Below are positions 12,967-26,001 of a DNA stretch of 64,000 nucleotides, one piece after another (position 1 is the first letter of the stretch; every line of letters begins with the position of its first letter). The stretch lies in the NCBI GenBank assembly GCA_019634715.1, contig JAHCAU010000003.1, positions 339,138 to 403,137 on the forward strand, given 5' to 3'. The notes under the pieces were generated by a model. That model was not told the origin of the DNA. It saw only the letters and a program-made list of their open reading frames with translations, and did not search any database. A program made the translations under genes and the position numbers. This stretch comes from Lysobacter sp. (lineage in GTDB: Bacteria; Pseudomonadota; Gammaproteobacteria; Xanthomonadales; Xanthomonadaceae).

Positions 12967-14154
12967 ATGATTGCGCCCCGCATCATCGTCGGCATGTCCG
13001 GCGGCGTCGATTCCTCGGTCGCCGCCCTGCTGCTGCGCGACCAGGCCCTGGCCGACCCGTCGCGGTCGGTCGCCGGGCTGTTCATGACCAACTGGGCCGA
13101 CGACGGCAGCGGCGACTGCCGGGCCGAGGACGATCGCCGGGACGCCGTGGCGGTCTGCGGCCGGCTGGGCCTGCCGATCCACTTCCGCGATTTCTCCGGC
13201 GAGTACTGGGCCGGGGTGTTCGAGCACTTCCTCGCCGAGTACGCGGCGGGGCGCACGCCCAACCCGGACGTGCTGTGCAACCGCGAGATCAAGTTCAAGC
13301 ACTTCCTCGACGCCGCCCACGGATTGGGGGCCGAGTTCATCGCCACCGGCCACTATGCCCGCGTCCGCGAACGCGACGGCCAGTGGCAACTTCTGCGCGC
13401 CGTCGACCGCAGCAAGGACCAGAGCTATTTCCTGCACCAGCTCGGCCAGCGCCAGCTGTCGGCCACCCTCTTCCCGCTGGGCGACCTCATCAAGACCGAC
13501 GTGCGCCGCATGGCCGCCGAGGCCGGGCTGCCGACCGCGACCAAGAAAGACTCGACCGGCATCTGCTTCATCGGCGAGCGCGACTTCCGCGAATTCCTGT
13601 CGCAGTACCTGCCGGCGAAGCCTGGCCCGATGGTCACGCCCGACGGCAGACGCATCGGCGAACACCCCGGCGTGTTCTATTTCACCCTCGGCCAGCGCGA
13701 GGGCCTGCACATCGGCGGCGTGAAGGGCTTCGCCGCCGCGCCGTGGTTCGTGGTCGGCAAGCGCGTGCGCGACAACACGCTGATCGTCGACCAGGGCAGC
13801 GATTCGCCCTACCTGTTCTCGAACCGGCTGTGGACCGAAGACGCGCACTGGATCGCCGGTGCGCCGCCCGCCGCCCGCTTCGCCTGCACCGCGCAGACCC
13901 GCTACCGCCAGTTGGACGAAGCCTGCGAGGTCGTGGTGGCGGACGACGGCACGCTGTCGGTGACCTTCGAGCGCCCGCAGCGCGCGGTCACGCCCGGGCA
14001 GTCGCTGGTGCTGTACCAGGGCGAGGTCTGCCTCGGCGGCGCGGTCATCGCCGCTACCGACGCGCCCCTTGAAGCGGCCGAACGCGCCGCCACTCTCGAT
14101 TCGAACGTTTCCGCTTCCCCTCTACCCGCTTCCACGGAGATCGCCCGCACATGA
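12967..14154 (+). CDS. mnmA: tRNA-specific 2-thiouridylase MnmA
   Basis: Thiolates U34 of tRNA-Lys, -Glu and -Gln using sulphur relayed from IscS. The 395-residue protein starts with the PP-loop [12 protein letters not shown], has the first catalytic cysteine in [12 protein letters not shown] and the second in [12 protein letters not shown], and contains GHYAR and [11 protein letters not shown]. The C-terminal beta-barrel is present. About 20 extra C-terminal residues run into the next gene, whose ATG overlaps the TGA. Confidence 0.97.
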   Translation: MIAPRIIVGMSGGVDSSVAALLLRDQALADPSRSVAGLFMTNWADDGSGDCRAEDDRRDAVAVCGRLGLPIHFRDFSGEYWAGVFEHFLAEYAAGRTPNPDVLCNREIKFKHFLDAAHGLGAEFIATGHYARVRERDGQWQLLRAVDRSKDQSYFLHQLGQRQLSATLFPLGDLIKTDVRRMAAEAGLPTATKKDSTGICFIGERDFREFLSQYLPAKPGPMVTPDGRRIGEHPGVFYFTLGQREGLHIGGVKGFAAAPWFVVGKRVRDNTLIVDQGSDSPYLFSNRLWTEDAHWIAGAPPAARFACTAQTRYRQLDEACEVVVADDGTLSVTFERPQRAVTPGQSLVLYQGEVCLGGAVIAATDAPLEAAERAATLDSNVSASPLPASTEIART

Positions 14155-14753
14155 TGCGCCCTCGCGTCCTCGCCCTCGCCGGCATGGTCCAGTCGCTGAA
14201 ACTGGTCCGCCAGATCGCCGAGACCGGCCACGCCGACACCGGCAGCCAGCGCATCGTGCTCGACAGCGTGTTCCGCATCGACGCCGATTCCGTCGACGCC
14301 GTCTACGGCGGCAGCGGCCAGCTCCGGCACGGCCTGCTGACCATGCGCGACCACCTGGTGGACCGCAGCGGCGACGAGATGCTGCCCAAGCTGGGCATGT
14401 CGATCCTGCAGATCGAACGCCGCTTCGTCGGCGACGAGGGCATGACCGGGCAGGTCATCGACGGCCTGCGTCGGCTCGAGGCGACGGCCCAGCGCCAGGG
14501 CAGCATCCATCCCGACGTGATCGGCCGCCTCGGCCAGCTCTACGCCGACACCATCAGCCATCTGCGACCGAAGGTCATCGTGCAGGGCAATCCGCACTAT
14601 CTGCAGCAGCCGGAAGTCGTCGCCGAGATCCGCGCCCTGCTCCTCGCCGCCCTGCGCTCCGCCGTGCTCTGGCGCCAGGTCGGCGGGAGTTACTGGGACT
14701 TCGTCTTCCGCCGCCGCGCGATGATGCAGGTGGTGGAGGAAGAGCTGGGGTGA
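14151..14753 (+). CDS. hflD: HflD family protein (lysogenization regulator homologue)
   Basis: 200-residue, mostly helical peripheral membrane protein. In E. coli HflD binds phage lambda CII; its housekeeping role is unclear. Family features are [20 protein letters not shown] near the N-terminus, [12 protein letters not shown], and [20 protein letters not shown] near the C-terminus. It overlaps mnmA (ATGATG at the junction) and has GGAG upstream. In many gammaproteobacteria purB follows; here the next gene is instead a convergent TPM-domain gene only two bases away, which marks an insertion or rearrangement point. Confidence 0.93.
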   Translation: MMRPRVLALAGMVQSLKLVRQIAETGHADTGSQRIVLDSVFRIDADSVDAVYGGSGQLRHGLLTMRDHLVDRSGDEMLPKLGMSILQIERRFVGDEGMTGQVIDGLRRLEATAQRQGSIHPDVIGRLGQLYADTISHLRPKVIVQGNPHYLQQPEVVAEIRALLLAALRSAVLWRQVGGSYWDFVFRRRAMMQVVEEELG

Positions 14754-14755
14754 GG

Positions 14756-15994
14756 CTACCAATCGGAACCGCCGCTGGATCCCGAATCGAAGTCGCCCCC
14801 ACCATAGGAACTGCTGCTGTCGCTGCTGCTACTGCTACTGCCGGAATCCCCGCTGGAACTGCTGCAGAAATCACCGCTCTCGATCCGCCTGCTTACTTCG
14901 ACATCGCGCCAATCGATCGATTCGAACGTGGTGTAAATCTTCTGCGTGCATGAGCTGGAGGTTTTTCTCTCGCTCATGCAATTGCCGACGGGCACTGCAG
15001 TCTTCGATGCCAGGCGATGGGTTTTCGCCTGCTTGTCGTACACGTAGTAGTGGTCGAAGCAAGCCGCGCCTTCCGCGCTGATCCGTGTGTAGCTGTGGTA
15101 CGGCTGCCGGGCCTGCCAATGCGCCAAGCCGAAGCAGCCTCCGACGATGGCCGTGATGGCCGCAAGCGCCACGCCCAGGCAGCCACGCCCCATCTTACGT
15201 CCGCCGTTCGGCTTCGCTGCTGATGCCTCGGCGCTGTTGGCTGGAGAGGTGTACAACCGCAGCATCTCCGCGACACCGCGCTTGAGCCCGGCCACATGGT
15301 CGCCTGCCTTGAATTTCGGCGCGATGATCTGGCTGGAAATGCGGTTGAGCTGCGTGGCATCGATTTTCGGCGCGACGCCGTTGCCGGTGACGATCTGGAT
15401 GCGCCTTGGATTCAATACCACCACGATGTACACGCCATTGTCGATGTCGTCGCGGCCGACGCCGAGTTCCTGCGCGCGGCGACGTGCGTAGTATTCGACG
15501 TTCTCGGTGATCGTGTTGACGGTTTCCACCGCAACCACCAACTGCGATTCGATCGAGCGCAGATACGCCAGCAAATCGGCCTCTTGCGCATCGCTCAGCA
15601 GGTTCGCGGTGTCCACGACCAGGTCGTTCTTGCGGATGGTGGCGGCGGCTTCGACGACAACCATCCGCGCATCGACATCGAGGAACTCGTTGCGGCAGTC
15701 CAGGCACAGCCACTTGCCGGTGTAGCCGTCCTGCTTGAGCTGGGTTCCACCGCAATTGGGGCAGACGAACACCCGGCCTGTGGCGATGTCCGCGTCACGC
15801 GGCGCGTTTTCGTCGCCAACCGAAACAACGGCGGTCCGGGTGGCGGCCCAGTGTGCCCGGCAGTACAGGCAGGTCCACTCGCCCGTGACCGGATGCTGGG
15901 AGACCTGCGATGAGCCGCAATGCGGACAAGTGGTCTCCGCGATGCCGTCCGAGGATTTCTGCGAGTACCCGGTGGGAGAGTCGTGCTCGGACAT
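14756..15994 (-). CDS. TPM-domain membrane protein with two N-terminal zinc ribbons
   Basis: 412 residues with an uncommon layout. Residues ~22-50 form a zinc ribbon (CPHCGSSQ ... CLYCRAHW) and ~78-105 a second similar one (CPNCGGTQ ... CLDCRNEF). Residues ~120-255 form a TPM (YgcG/TLP18.3) domain, seen in NLLSDAQEADLLAYL, GVYIVVVLNPRRIQIVTG and the IIAPKFKAGDHVAGLKRG helix. A single membrane segment (~273-292) follows, then a Cys-containing region and a Ser/Gly/Asp tail ending SSGGSDW. Such tails are common in TPM proteins. Codon third positions are visibly less GC-rich than in neighbours, which suggests transfer. It is convergent to hflD with a 2-base gap. Function unknown; the ribbons could bind RNA, DNA or protein. 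Confidence 0.8.
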   Translation of the reverse strand: MSEHDSPTGYSQKSSDGIAETTCPHCGSSQVSQHPVTGEWTCLYCRAHWAATRTAVVSVGDENAPRDADIATGRVFVCPNCGGTQLKQDGYTGKWLCLDCRNEFLDVDARMVVVEAAATIRKNDLVVDTANLLSDAQEADLLAYLRSIESQLVVAVETVNTITENVEYYARRRAQELGVGRDDIDNGVYIVVVLNPRRIQIVTGNGVAPKIDATQLNRISSQIIAPKFKAGDHVAGLKRGVAEMLRLYTSPANSAEASAAKPNGGRKMGRGCLGVALAAITAIVGGCFGLAHWQARQPYHSYTRISAEGAACFDHYYVYDKQAKTHRLASKTAVPVGNCMSERKTSSSCTQKIYTTFESIDWRDVEVSRRIESGDFCSSSSGDSGSSSSSSDSSSSYGGGDFDSGSSGGSDW

Positions 15995-16021
15995 GCGCCG
16001 ATCCTAGCAGCGCGCAGTCCG

Positions 16022-16056
16022 AACGGAAACGCCCGGCATTGCCGGGCGTTTCCGTT
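16022..16056 (-). terminator. Long perfect hairpin after acnB
   Basis: AACGGAAACGCCCGGCA and its exact complement flank a one-base centre. This 17-bp palindrome lies 17 bases after the acnB stop and before the TPM gene start, and is most likely the acnB terminator. No T-tract follows on either strand beyond the TT of the stem. Confidence 0.75.
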
Positions 16057-16072
16057 GCATCGCCTGCATCGA

Positions 16073-18688
16073 TCAGGCGGCGACGGTCTTCGCCACGTCC
16101 TGGTACTCGGCGATCTGGTCGAAGTTCATGTAGCGGTAGATCTCGGCGCCCTTCTCGTTGATCACGCCGATGTCCGCCATGTACTCCTCCTTGGTCGGGA
16201 TGCGACCGAGGCGCGAGCAGATCGCGGCCAGCTCGGCGGAGCCGAGGTAGACGTTCGAGTTCTTGCCCAGGCGGTTCGGGAAGTTGCGGGTCGAGGTCGA
16301 GAACACCGTCGCGCCCTCGCGGACCTGCGCCTGGTTGCCCATGCACAGCGAGCAGCCCGGCATTTCCATGCGCGCGCCCGCCGTACCGAAGGTGCCATAG
16401 TGGCCTTCCTTGGTCAGCTCGGAGGCGTCCATCTTGGTCGGCGGCGCCACCCACAGGCGGGTCGGGATGTCGCGCTTGCCTTCCAGCAGCTTCGCGGCGG
16501 CGCGGAAGTGGCCGATGTTGGTCATGCACGAACCGATGAACACCTCGTCGATCACCGCGCCCGACACGTCCGACAGCGTCTTCACGTCGTCCGGGTCGTT
16601 CGGGCAGGCCACGATCGGCTCGTGCACGTCGGCCAGGTCGATCTCGATGACGGCGGCGTATTCGGCGTCGGCATCGGGTTCGAGCAACTGCGGATCGGCG
16701 AGCCAGGCTTCCATCTTCGCGATACGGCGTGCGATCGAGCGGGCGTCGGCATAACCCTCGGCGATCATCCACTTCAGCAGGGTGATGTTGCTGGTGAGGT
16801 ATTCGATGATCGGCGCCTTGTCCAGGCGCACGGTGCAGCCGGCGGCGGAGCGCTCGGCCGAGGCGTCGGACAGCTCGAACGCCTGTTCGACCTTCAGGTT
16901 CGGCAGGCCTTCGATTTCGAGGATGCGGCCGGAGAAGATGTTCTGCTTGCCCTGCTTGGCGACGGTGAGCAGGCCCTGCTTGATCGCGTACAGCGGGATC
17001 GCGTTGACCAGGTCACGCAGGGTCACGCCCGGCTGCATCTCGCCCTTGAAGCGGACCAGCACCGATTCGGGCATGTCCAGCGGCATGACGCCGGTGGCGG
17101 CGGCGAAGGCGACCAGGCCGGAACCGGCCGGGAACGAGATGCCTACCGGGAAGCGGGTGTGCGAGTCGCCGCCGGTGCCGACGGTGTCGGGCAGCAGCAT
17201 GCGGTTGAGCCAGCTGTGGATCACGCCGTCGCCCGGACGCAGCGAGATGCCGCCGCGCGTCGAGATGAATTCCGGCAGCGTGTGGTGGGTCTTCACGTCC
17301 ACGGGCTTCGGATAGGCCGCGGTGTGGCAGAACGACTGCATCACCAGGTCGGCGGAGAAGCCGAGGCAGGCCAGGTCCTTCAGTTCGTCGCGGGTCATCG
17401 GGCCGGTGGTGTCCTGCGAACCGACCGAGGTCATCTTGGGTTCGCAGTAGGCGCCCGGGCGGATGCCCGGCTGCACGCCGTTGACGGCAGGCAAACCGCA
17501 GGCGCGGCCGACCATCTTCTGGGCCAGCGAGAACCCCTTGCCGCTGTCGGCGGGCTGCTGCGGCAGGCGGAACAGCGTGGAAACCGGCAGGCCGAGCGAT
17601 TCACGGGCCTTGGCGGTCAGGCCACGGCCGACGATCAGCGGGATGCGGCCGCCGGCACGCACTTCGTCCAGCAGCACGTCGGACTTCAGCGCGCTTTCGG
17701 CGATCTGATGGCCGTTCTTGAAGGCGGTGACCTTGCCGGTCGCATGGTCGATCTTCAGTTCGACCTCGTCGCCCATGTTCATGTCGGCGACGTCGATTTC
17801 CAGCGGCAGCGCGCCGGCGTCTTCCATCGTGTTGTAGAAGATCGGCGCGATTTTCGAGCCCAGGCACACGCCGCCGAAGCGCTTGTTCGGAATGAACGGG
17901 ATGTCCTCGCCGGTCCACCACAGTACCGAGTTGGTTGCGGACTTGCGGCTGGAGCCGGTACCGACCACGTCACCGACGTAGGCCACCAGGTGCCCCTTGT
18001 CCTTGAGGTCGAGGATCTGCTGGATCGGACCGCGCTTGCCGTCTTCCTCCGGCACGAACGGGGCGCCTTCGCGCTTGTTCTTGAGCATCGCCAGCGCGTG
18101 CATCGGGATGTCCGGGCGCGTGGTCGCGTCGGGCGCGGGCGAGAGGTCGTCGGTGTTGGTTTCGCCGGGCACCTTGAACACGGTGATCGTCAGCGACGAG
18201 GGAACCTCCGGCTTGCTGGTGAACCATTCGGCATCGGCCCAGCTCTGCAGCACGGCCTTCGCGTTGGCATTGCCGGCCTTCGCCTTCTCTTCCACGTCGT
18301 GGAAGGCGTCGAACATCAACAGGGTGTGCTTCAGCGCGTTCGCGGCGATGGTGCCGACGACGGCGTCTTCGAGCAGTTCGACCAGCGGATGGATGTTGTA
18401 ACCGCCCAGCATCGTGCCGAGCAGTTCGGTGGCGCGCTCGCGGCTGATCAGCGCGCAGGCTTCGGTGCCGAAGGCGACGGCGGCGAGGTAGGACGCCTTG
18501 ACCTTGGCGGCGTCGTCGACGCCGGCCGGCACGCGATTGGTGATCAGGTCGACGAGGACGGCTTCCTCGCCGGCCGGCGGGGCCTTCAGCAGCTCGATGA
18601 TCTCGGCGGTCTGCTGCGCGGTCAGCGGCAGCGGCGGGATGCCGAGCGCGGCGCGTTCGGCGACATGTTGACGGTAGGCGGCGAGCAT
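16073..18688 (-). CDS. acnB: Aconitate hydratase B (bifunctional with 2-methylisocitrate dehydratase activity in homologues)
   Basis: 4Fe-4S TCA-cycle enzyme interconverting citrate and isocitrate. The 871-residue length fits AcnB. The N-terminal HEAT-like domain ([16 protein letters not shown] onward) precedes the swivel domain, the AcnB-specific order. Cluster ligands are in [13 protein letters not shown] and [23 protein letters not shown] is an active-site stretch. AGGAG stands nine bases before the ATG. It lies 79 bases downstream of vapC on the same strand and is divergent, across vapBC, from acnA, so both bacterial aconitases are encoded within 6.4 kb. Confidence 0.97.
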   Translation of the reverse strand: MLAAYRQHVAERAALGIPPLPLTAQQTAEIIELLKAPPAGEEAVLVDLITNRVPAGVDDAAKVKASYLAAVAFGTEACALISRERATELLGTMLGGYNIHPLVELLEDAVVGTIAANALKHTLLMFDAFHDVEEKAKAGNANAKAVLQSWADAEWFTSKPEVPSSLTITVFKVPGETNTDDLSPAPDATTRPDIPMHALAMLKNKREGAPFVPEEDGKRGPIQQILDLKDKGHLVAYVGDVVGTGSSRKSATNSVLWWTGEDIPFIPNKRFGGVCLGSKIAPIFYNTMEDAGALPLEIDVADMNMGDEVELKIDHATGKVTAFKNGHQIAESALKSDVLLDEVRAGGRIPLIVGRGLTAKARESLGLPVSTLFRLPQQPADSGKGFSLAQKMVGRACGLPAVNGVQPGIRPGAYCEPKMTSVGSQDTTGPMTRDELKDLACLGFSADLVMQSFCHTAAYPKPVDVKTHHTLPEFISTRGGISLRPGDGVIHSWLNRMLLPDTVGTGGDSHTRFPVGISFPAGSGLVAFAAATGVMPLDMPESVLVRFKGEMQPGVTLRDLVNAIPLYAIKQGLLTVAKQGKQNIFSGRILEIEGLPNLKVEQAFELSDASAERSAAGCTVRLDKAPIIEYLTSNITLLKWMIAEGYADARSIARRIAKMEAWLADPQLLEPDADAEYAAVIEIDLADVHEPIVACPNDPDDVKTLSDVSGAVIDEVFIGSCMTNIGHFRAAAKLLEGKRDIPTRLWVAPPTKMDASELTKEGHYGTFGTAGARMEMPGCSLCMGNQAQVREGATVFSTSTRNFPNRLGKNSNVYLGSAELAAICSRLGRIPTKEEYMADIGVINEKGAEIYRYMNFDQIAEYQDVAKTVAA

Positions 18689-18767
18689 TCTGATGACTCC
18701 TGGTGGCGGCTTGCTGGTGGCGGCTTGCTGTGGAATGTGGTCGTGTGGCGCGGGTGCGGGCGGGCGA

Positions 18768-19169
18768 TCAGACCGTCGGGACGATCAGCTTGAGACCCTT
18801 GAAATATTCGCGGAAGAAACGGTCGTCGCGGGTGATCAGGCCGTTGCACTGGAGCAGTGCGTGGGCGCCGATCAGGAAATCGGGGGCGGCGCGGAGGCCG
18901 GCGCCGGCACGCTGCCGGTGGCGGCGCTGCATCTCGCCGGCGCGCAGGGCGGATTTGGCCTCCAGCGGACTGAAACGGATGCTCATCTCCTCCAGCACCG
19001 CCATGGCCTCGGCCCCGTCGCTCAGGGCGCCACAGATCTCGGCCAGGGTCACGTCGCAGACCACGACCGGGCCGGCGCTGAGGCACTGGCGCAGGCAGGC
19101 TTCGGCGGCGTCGGCATGCGGGCCGTCGGCCAGCAGGTCGATCAGCACGGGGCTGTCGATCGCGATCAT
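18768..19169 (-). CDS. vapC: PIN-domain ribonuclease toxin, VapC family
   Basis: 133-residue PIN-domain RNase. The first acidic residue is in [13 protein letters not shown], the second in [12 protein letters not shown], and the third and fourth in [11 protein letters not shown] and [13 protein letters not shown]. These are the classic four acidic positions for Mg2+ coordination. The start ATG overlaps the TGA of vapB (ATGA), the standard antitoxin-toxin coupling. VapC toxins cleave tRNA or rRNA; the target here cannot be read. The pair sits between the two aconitase genes. Confidence 0.93.
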   Translation of the reverse strand: MIAIDSPVLIDLLADGPHADAAEACLRQCLSAGPVVVCDVTLAEICGALSDGAEAMAVLEEMSIRFSPLEAKSALRAGEMQRRHRQRAGAGLRAAPDFLIGAHALLQCNGLITRDDRFFREYFKGLKLIVPTV

Positions 19170-19423
19170 CCTTCGGCCTGACCCTCGCCTTCCTCGGCGA
19201 CGGCACGGCCGCGCACGGCCTGCATGGCTTCGTCCGTCGTGGCGAAGCCGTCGAGCCTGAAGCGACCGCGGGCGCGGGAAATGGCGTCGTCGACGCTCTT
19301 GCGCAGGATGATGCGACTGCCTTCGAGTTCGACCTTGAGCACGCTGCCCTTGGTCAACCCGAGGGCATCGCGGACAGCCTTGGGCAGGGTGATCTGGCCG
19401 CGTTCGGCAACGGTGGCTTCCAT
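19166..19423 (-). CDS. vapB: AbrB/MazE-type antitoxin, VapB family
   Basis: 85-residue antitoxin. Residues 1-45 form a swapped-hairpin AbrB DNA-binding domain ([20 protein letters not shown] ... [10 protein letters not shown]). The acidic, Ala/Glu-rich C-terminal part should wrap VapC and neutralise it. ATG 19423 lies 17 bases from a 21-bp palindrome that contains a -10-like TATGAT and is the probable autoregulatory operator. The longer in-frame start upstream would translate through that operator and is unlikely. Confidence 0.9.
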   Translation of the reverse strand: MEATVAERGQITLPKAVRDALGLTKGSVLKVELEGSRIILRKSVDDAISRARGRFRLDGFATTDEAMQAVRGRAVAEEGEGQAEG

Positions 19424-19440
19424 CGGGCACCCCTCATCTG

Positions 19441-19461
19441 GTATGTGTGAATCATACATAC
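19441..19461 (-). promoter_or_regulatory. Palindromic operator/promoter of vapBC
   Basis: GTATGTGTGAATCATACATA plus a final C is an inverted repeat with 10-base arms and one mismatch. On the minus strand it contains TATGAT, a likely -10 box, 18 bases or so before vapB. VapBC complexes are known to repress their own promoters by binding such palindromes. Confidence 0.65.
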
Positions 19462-19619
19462 TTTTCCGTGCATACTCCACTGCGCCCCCGTGCAGAAGGG
19501 CGTGCAACGCTGGGTTCCGCGACGATTCCGGCGCAATACGCCCGCCGGACGCATTCGGGGCCGATAATCAAGCCAGCCATCGAGGCATCGATGCATCCCC
19601 CGCCCCAAGGAGAAAGCCC

Positions 19620-22379
<2,760 letters not shown>

Positions 22380-22485
22380 AGAACCGCCTCTCCGGCGGGG
22401 GCGGAAGCCCGGCCCTCGCGCCGCACGGCGCGAGGGCGCTCACCCGCGCGCGAACCGATGGTTCGCGAACGCGCGGTCTCGCCCA

Positions 22486-22628
22486 CCACGGCGGCATCCT
22501 GCACTACGTGCTGCGACAGCTCGCGGCGCACTGAAGAACCCGCCTCTCCGGCGCGGGCGGAAGCCCGGCCCTCGCGCATGGGCGCGAGGGCGCTCGCCGG
22601 CGCGCGAACCGATGGTTCGCGAACGCGC
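22486..22628 (+). repeat. Tandem repeat copy 2: relic of acnA 3' end plus spacer
   Basis: This copy again encodes [15 protein letters not shown] and a TGA (22532-22534), now detached from acnA, followed by the same three-hairpin spacer. The copies differ at few positions, including an extra C after the stop codon and a change in hairpin loop (CGCACG against ATGG) that keeps the flanking arms paired. No start codon or ribosome-binding site makes the coding relic meaningful. The rest of the 395-base acnA-rpfB spacer (to 22774) holds nothing else I can identify apart from the rpfB ribosome-binding site. Confidence 0.9.
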
Positions 22629-22774
22629 CGGAATGACCTGCGGACAGGCGGCGCGCCGGCCAGCCGAAAACATACGGGGGCGTCTTGCGGCCCCCGGAGG
22701 CCTATGCTCCAATCGGATCGAACAGCAATGAACGGCCCGCAGTGGCCGCACTCCAAAGAGAGAGAGGGGATCAC

Positions 22775-24451
22775 ATGAGTCAAGACCGTCCGTGGTTTGC
22801 GAGCTATCCCGCTGGCGTGCCGCAAGAGATCGATGTCGAGGAGTACCCCTCGATCGTGGCCGTGCTGCAGTCGTCGCTCGAGAAATACCGCGACCGCGCC
22901 GCGTTCTCGAACATGGGCAAGTCGCTCACCTATGCCGAGGTCGACCGCTACAGCAAGCAGTTCGCCGCCTACCTGCTGGGCGAACTCAAGCTGAAGAAAG
23001 GCGACCGCGTCGCCATCATGATGCCCAACTGCCTGCAGTATCCGATCGCCACCTTCGGCATCCTGCGCGCCGGCCTGACGGTCGTGAACACCAATCCGAT
23101 GTACACGCCGCGCGAACTCAGGCACCAACTCATCGATTCCGGCGCCAGCGCCATCCTCGTCCTCGACAACTTCGGCAAGACCGTGCAGGAGGTGGTGAAG
23201 GACACCCAGGTCAAGCAGGTCATCACCACCGGCCTCGGCGACATGCTCGGCTTCCCCAAGGGCAACATCGTCAACTTCGTGCTGAAGTACGTGAAGAAGA
23301 TGGTGCCCGACTACGACATCCCCGGCGCCATCCGCTTCCGCAACACCCTCACCCTCGGCCAGATGCACACGCTGCCGACCATCGAGATCGGACACGAGGA
23401 CATCGCCTTCCTGCAGTACACCGGCGGCACCACCGGCGTCGCCAAGGGCGCGATGCTGACCCATCGCAACCTCGTCGCGAACATGCAGCAGGCGTCGTCG
23501 TGGATCGGCCAGAACGCCAAGCTGGGCGAGGAAGTGATCGTCACCGCGCTGCCGCTGTACCACATCTTCGCGCTCACCGCGAACGGCCTGGTCTTCATGA
23601 AGTTCGGCGGCCACAACCACCTGATCACCAATCCGCGCGACATGCCCGGCTTCGTGAAGGAACTGTCGAAAATCCCGTTCACCGCCATCACCGGCGTCAA
23701 CACCCTGTTCAATGGCCTGCTCAACACCCCGGGCTTCGACAAGATCGATTTCTCCAGGCTGCACCTCACGCTCGGCGGCGGCATGGCCGTGCAGCGCGCG
23801 GTGGCGGAGCGCTGGAAGCAGGTGACCGGCGTGACCCTGGTCGAAGCCTACGGCCTGACCGAGACCTCACCGGCGGCGTGCATCAACCCGATGGACCTTG
23901 CCGACTACAACGGCGCCATCGGCCTGCCGATCCCGTCCACCGACGCCTGCGTGAAGGACGAGGAAAACCGCACGCTGGGCGTCGGCGAAGTCGGCGAACT
24001 GTGCATCAAGGGTCCGCAGGTCATGAAGGGCTACTGGCAGCGTCCCGAGGAAACCGCGCAGGTGCTGGACAGCGAAGGCTGGCTGCACACCGGCGACATG
24101 GCGAAGATGGACGAACAGGGTTTCTTCTACATCGTCGACCGCAAGAAGGACATGATCCTCGTCTCCGGTTTCAACGTGTATCCCAACGAAATCGAGGACG
24201 TGATCGCGCTGATGCCCGGCGTGCTCGAAGTCGCGGCCGTCGGCGTGCCCGACGACAAGTCCGGCGAAGCGGTGAAGGTCGTGATCGTGAAGAAGGATCC
24301 GGATCTCACCGCCGAACAGGTGAAGGCGCACGCACGCGAGAACCTGACCGGCTACAAGCAGCCGAAATTCGTCGAATTCCGCACCGAACTACCGAAGACC
24401 AACGTCGGCAAGATCCTGCGCCGCGAACTGCGGGACCAGGCCTGCGCCTGA
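22775..24451 (+). CDS. rpfB: Long-chain fatty-acyl-CoA ligase RpfB (FadD family)
   Basis: 558-residue ANL-superfamily enzyme that activates free fatty acids to acyl-CoA. In Xanthomonas RpfB acts in DSF turnover and fatty-acid uptake. The ATP/AMP signature is [14 protein letters not shown]; other family blocks are [35 protein letters not shown] and [20 protein letters not shown], and the catalytic Lys is in [14 protein letters not shown] 22775 has GAGAGGGG upstream. It is followed by a 13-bp hairpin and then rpfF on the same strand, the conserved rpfB-rpfF order. Confidence 0.97.
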   Translation: MSQDRPWFASYPAGVPQEIDVEEYPSIVAVLQSSLEKYRDRAAFSNMGKSLTYAEVDRYSKQFAAYLLGELKLKKGDRVAIMMPNCLQYPIATFGILRAGLTVVNTNPMYTPRELRHQLIDSGASAILVLDNFGKTVQEVVKDTQVKQVITTGLGDMLGFPKGNIVNFVLKYVKKMVPDYDIPGAIRFRNTLTLGQMHTLPTIEIGHEDIAFLQYTGGTTGVAKGAMLTHRNLVANMQQASSWIGQNAKLGEEVIVTALPLYHIFALTANGLVFMKFGGHNHLITNPRDMPGFVKELSKIPFTAITGVNTLFNGLLNTPGFDKIDFSRLHLTLGGGMAVQRAVAERWKQVTGVTLVEAYGLTETSPAACINPMDLADYNGAIGLPIPSTDACVKDEENRTLGVGEVGELCIKGPQVMKGYWQRPEETAQVLDSEGWLHTGDMAKMDEQGFFYIVDRKKDMILVSGFNVYPNEIEDVIALMPGVLEVAAVGVPDDKSGEAVKVVIVKKDPDLTAEQVKAHARENLTGYKQPKFVEFRTELPKTNVGKILRRELRDQACA

Positions 24452-24460
24452 CGCGGACTC

Positions 24461-24492
24461 CGCGTGCCGCGTCCCCTGCGACGCGGCACGCG
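24461..24492 (+). terminator. Strong hairpin between rpfB and rpfF
   Basis: CGCGTGCCGCGTC and GACGCGGCACGCG form a perfect 13-bp stem around CCCTGC, ten bases after the rpfB stop. There is no T-tract, so it may be a Rho-assisted terminator, an mRNA-stabilising end or an attenuator that sets the rpfB:rpfF ratio. Confidence 0.6.
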
Positions 24493-25098
24493 ACGATCCC
24501 AGGGGCGATGCGCATTCCGCCCACCTCGTTGCATCCCCGACAACACCCGGCCATCGCCGCATGGCCTGTCATGATGGCCTCGTTCGTCGACGTGTCGCGT
24601 TTGATCACATGCGACGCAGGCCCGCCATGACCATCATTCGCGACACGGATTCCCGGCACGCTTCATCGATCGTCGCCGATGCCGCCCATGGTCGGCTGCA
24701 ACGCACGCCGAGAACGGTGCGTGATCTCGACGCACCGGCACTGCCCCGCATGGCTTTAGCATTCATGCCGGAAATGGTTAGCAAAATCGCACCTCCGGCG
24801 CGCGCAATGATCGCGCGGTAATGCGGAAAATGCAGAGGCGGCGGCCTCGCAAAGGGCATCCGGCCGAGATTTTCCGCGGGCACATAATCCACTGGAATAC
24901 CCGTCATATAGAGACGGAATTCGCAGTTTCGCGGCAAAATCCCCCGGGAAAGCCCCGAACCTGTCGAAGGTTGCGGGGTGGTCGATCTTGAAGTTTCCTT
25001 TTTTTCGGAGCATACAACCTTCGGCCGGGCTTCACTCTACTTCCACTCGCATACCGCGCCGCCCGGACGGTGTGCAGTCCAATCAAAGGGGATTCATC
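24493..25098. other. Long spacer upstream of rpfF with possible promoter
   Basis: About 600 bases without a credible gene; short open frames here lack ribosome-binding sites and family features. The last part is AT-richer than the surroundings. TTGAAG at 24988-24993, then 17 bases, then CATACA at 25011-25016 is a weak candidate for an rpfF promoter, with a run of seven T in between. Such a long leader would let rpfF be regulated apart from rpfB. Confidence 0.35.
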
Positions 25099-25992
25099 AT
25101 GAGCAACGTCGAAAAACTCCACATCGTTCCGCGCTTCTCCAAGCTGCACATCGAAGAAGACATCCAGCGCGAAGTGTATTGGTGCAACATGCATGCCGAT
25201 CTCGCATCGCGTCCGGATCGCGCGTGCTTCCGCAACGAACTCGTGGATGAAATCCTGGGCTGGCAGCACAACCTGTCCGATCGCATCCGCAACGAGCAGA
25301 GCAAGGGCACTCACAAGCTCGCGCATATCGTGCTGGCCTCCTGCCATCCGACCGTGTTCAACCTCGGCGGCGATCTCCAGCTGTTCTGCAATGCGATCCG
25401 CGGCCGCGACCGCACCACGCTGCTCAACTATGCGCGCCAGTGCGTCCGCGGCGTCCATGCGTTCCACAACGGCCTGGGTGTCGGCGCGCACAGCATCGCG
25501 CTCGTGCAAGGCGATGCGCTCGGTGGCGGATTCGAGGCTGCGTTGAGCTGCCACACCATCGTCGCCGAAGAGGGCGTCGGCATGGGCCTGCCCGAAGTCC
25601 TGTTCGACCTGTTCCCCGGAATGGGCGCGTATTCATTCCTGTGCAAGCGCATTCCGGCGCACCGCGCCGAAACCCTCATGCTCGAAGGCAACGTCTACAG
25701 CAGCGAGGAACTGCACAAGATGGGCCTGGTCGACGTACTCGTGCCGAAGGGCGAAGGTCGCAACGCCGTCGACGAGATCATCCGCAACAACCGCCGCATC
25801 CCGCACGCACGCGCGGCCATGCATCGCGTCCGCGCGATGGCGCAGCCGGTCACCATGGAAGAAATGATGGCGATCACCGAAGTGTGGGTCGACACCGCAT
25901 TGCAGCTCGGCGAAAAATCCCTGCGCACCATGGAGCGCCTCGTGCGCGCCCAGTTCAAGCGCGACCAGCCGCTCGATGCCGCGATGGCCTGA
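25099..25992 (+). CDS. rpfF: DSF synthase RpfF (enoyl-CoA hydratase-like)
   Basis: Makes the cis-2-unsaturated fatty-acid signal DSF from acyl-ACP, by dehydratase plus thioesterase steps. The 297-residue crotonase-fold protein carries the two catalytic glutamates at E146 and E166 (ALGGGFEAALSCH and MGLPEVLFDLFPGMGAY), with the 20-residue spacing of E141 and E161 in X. campestris RpfF. The C-terminal EKSLRTMERLVRAQ is also typical. ATG 25099 has AAAGGGG upstream. The gene ends ten bases before the convergent rpfC stop. Base composition is slightly less GC-rich than that of its neighbours. Confidence 0.97.
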   Translation: MSNVEKLHIVPRFSKLHIEEDIQREVYWCNMHADLASRPDRACFRNELVDEILGWQHNLSDRIRNEQSKGTHKLAHIVLASCHPTVFNLGGDLQLFCNAIRGRDRTTLLNYARQCVRGVHAFHNGLGVGAHSIALVQGDALGGGFEAALSCHTIVAEEGVGMGLPEVLFDLFPGMGAYSFLCKRIPAHRAETLMLEGNVYSSEELHKMGLVDVLVPKGEGRNAVDEIIRNNRRIPHARAAMHRVRAMAQPVTMEEMMAITEVWVDTALQLGEKSLRTMERLVRAQFKRDQPLDAAMA

Positions 25993-26001
25993 TGCCGATG
26001 A

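Noticed and set aside
19224..19619. N-terminal extension of acnA upstream of GTG 19620
   Set aside because: It would translate across vapB and its operator, adds 132 non-homologous residues, and the GTG has a better ribosome-binding site.
24561..24821. 86-codon frame between rpfB and rpfF
   Set aside because: No ribosome-binding site, no signal or domain, ordinary chance frame in high-GC DNA.
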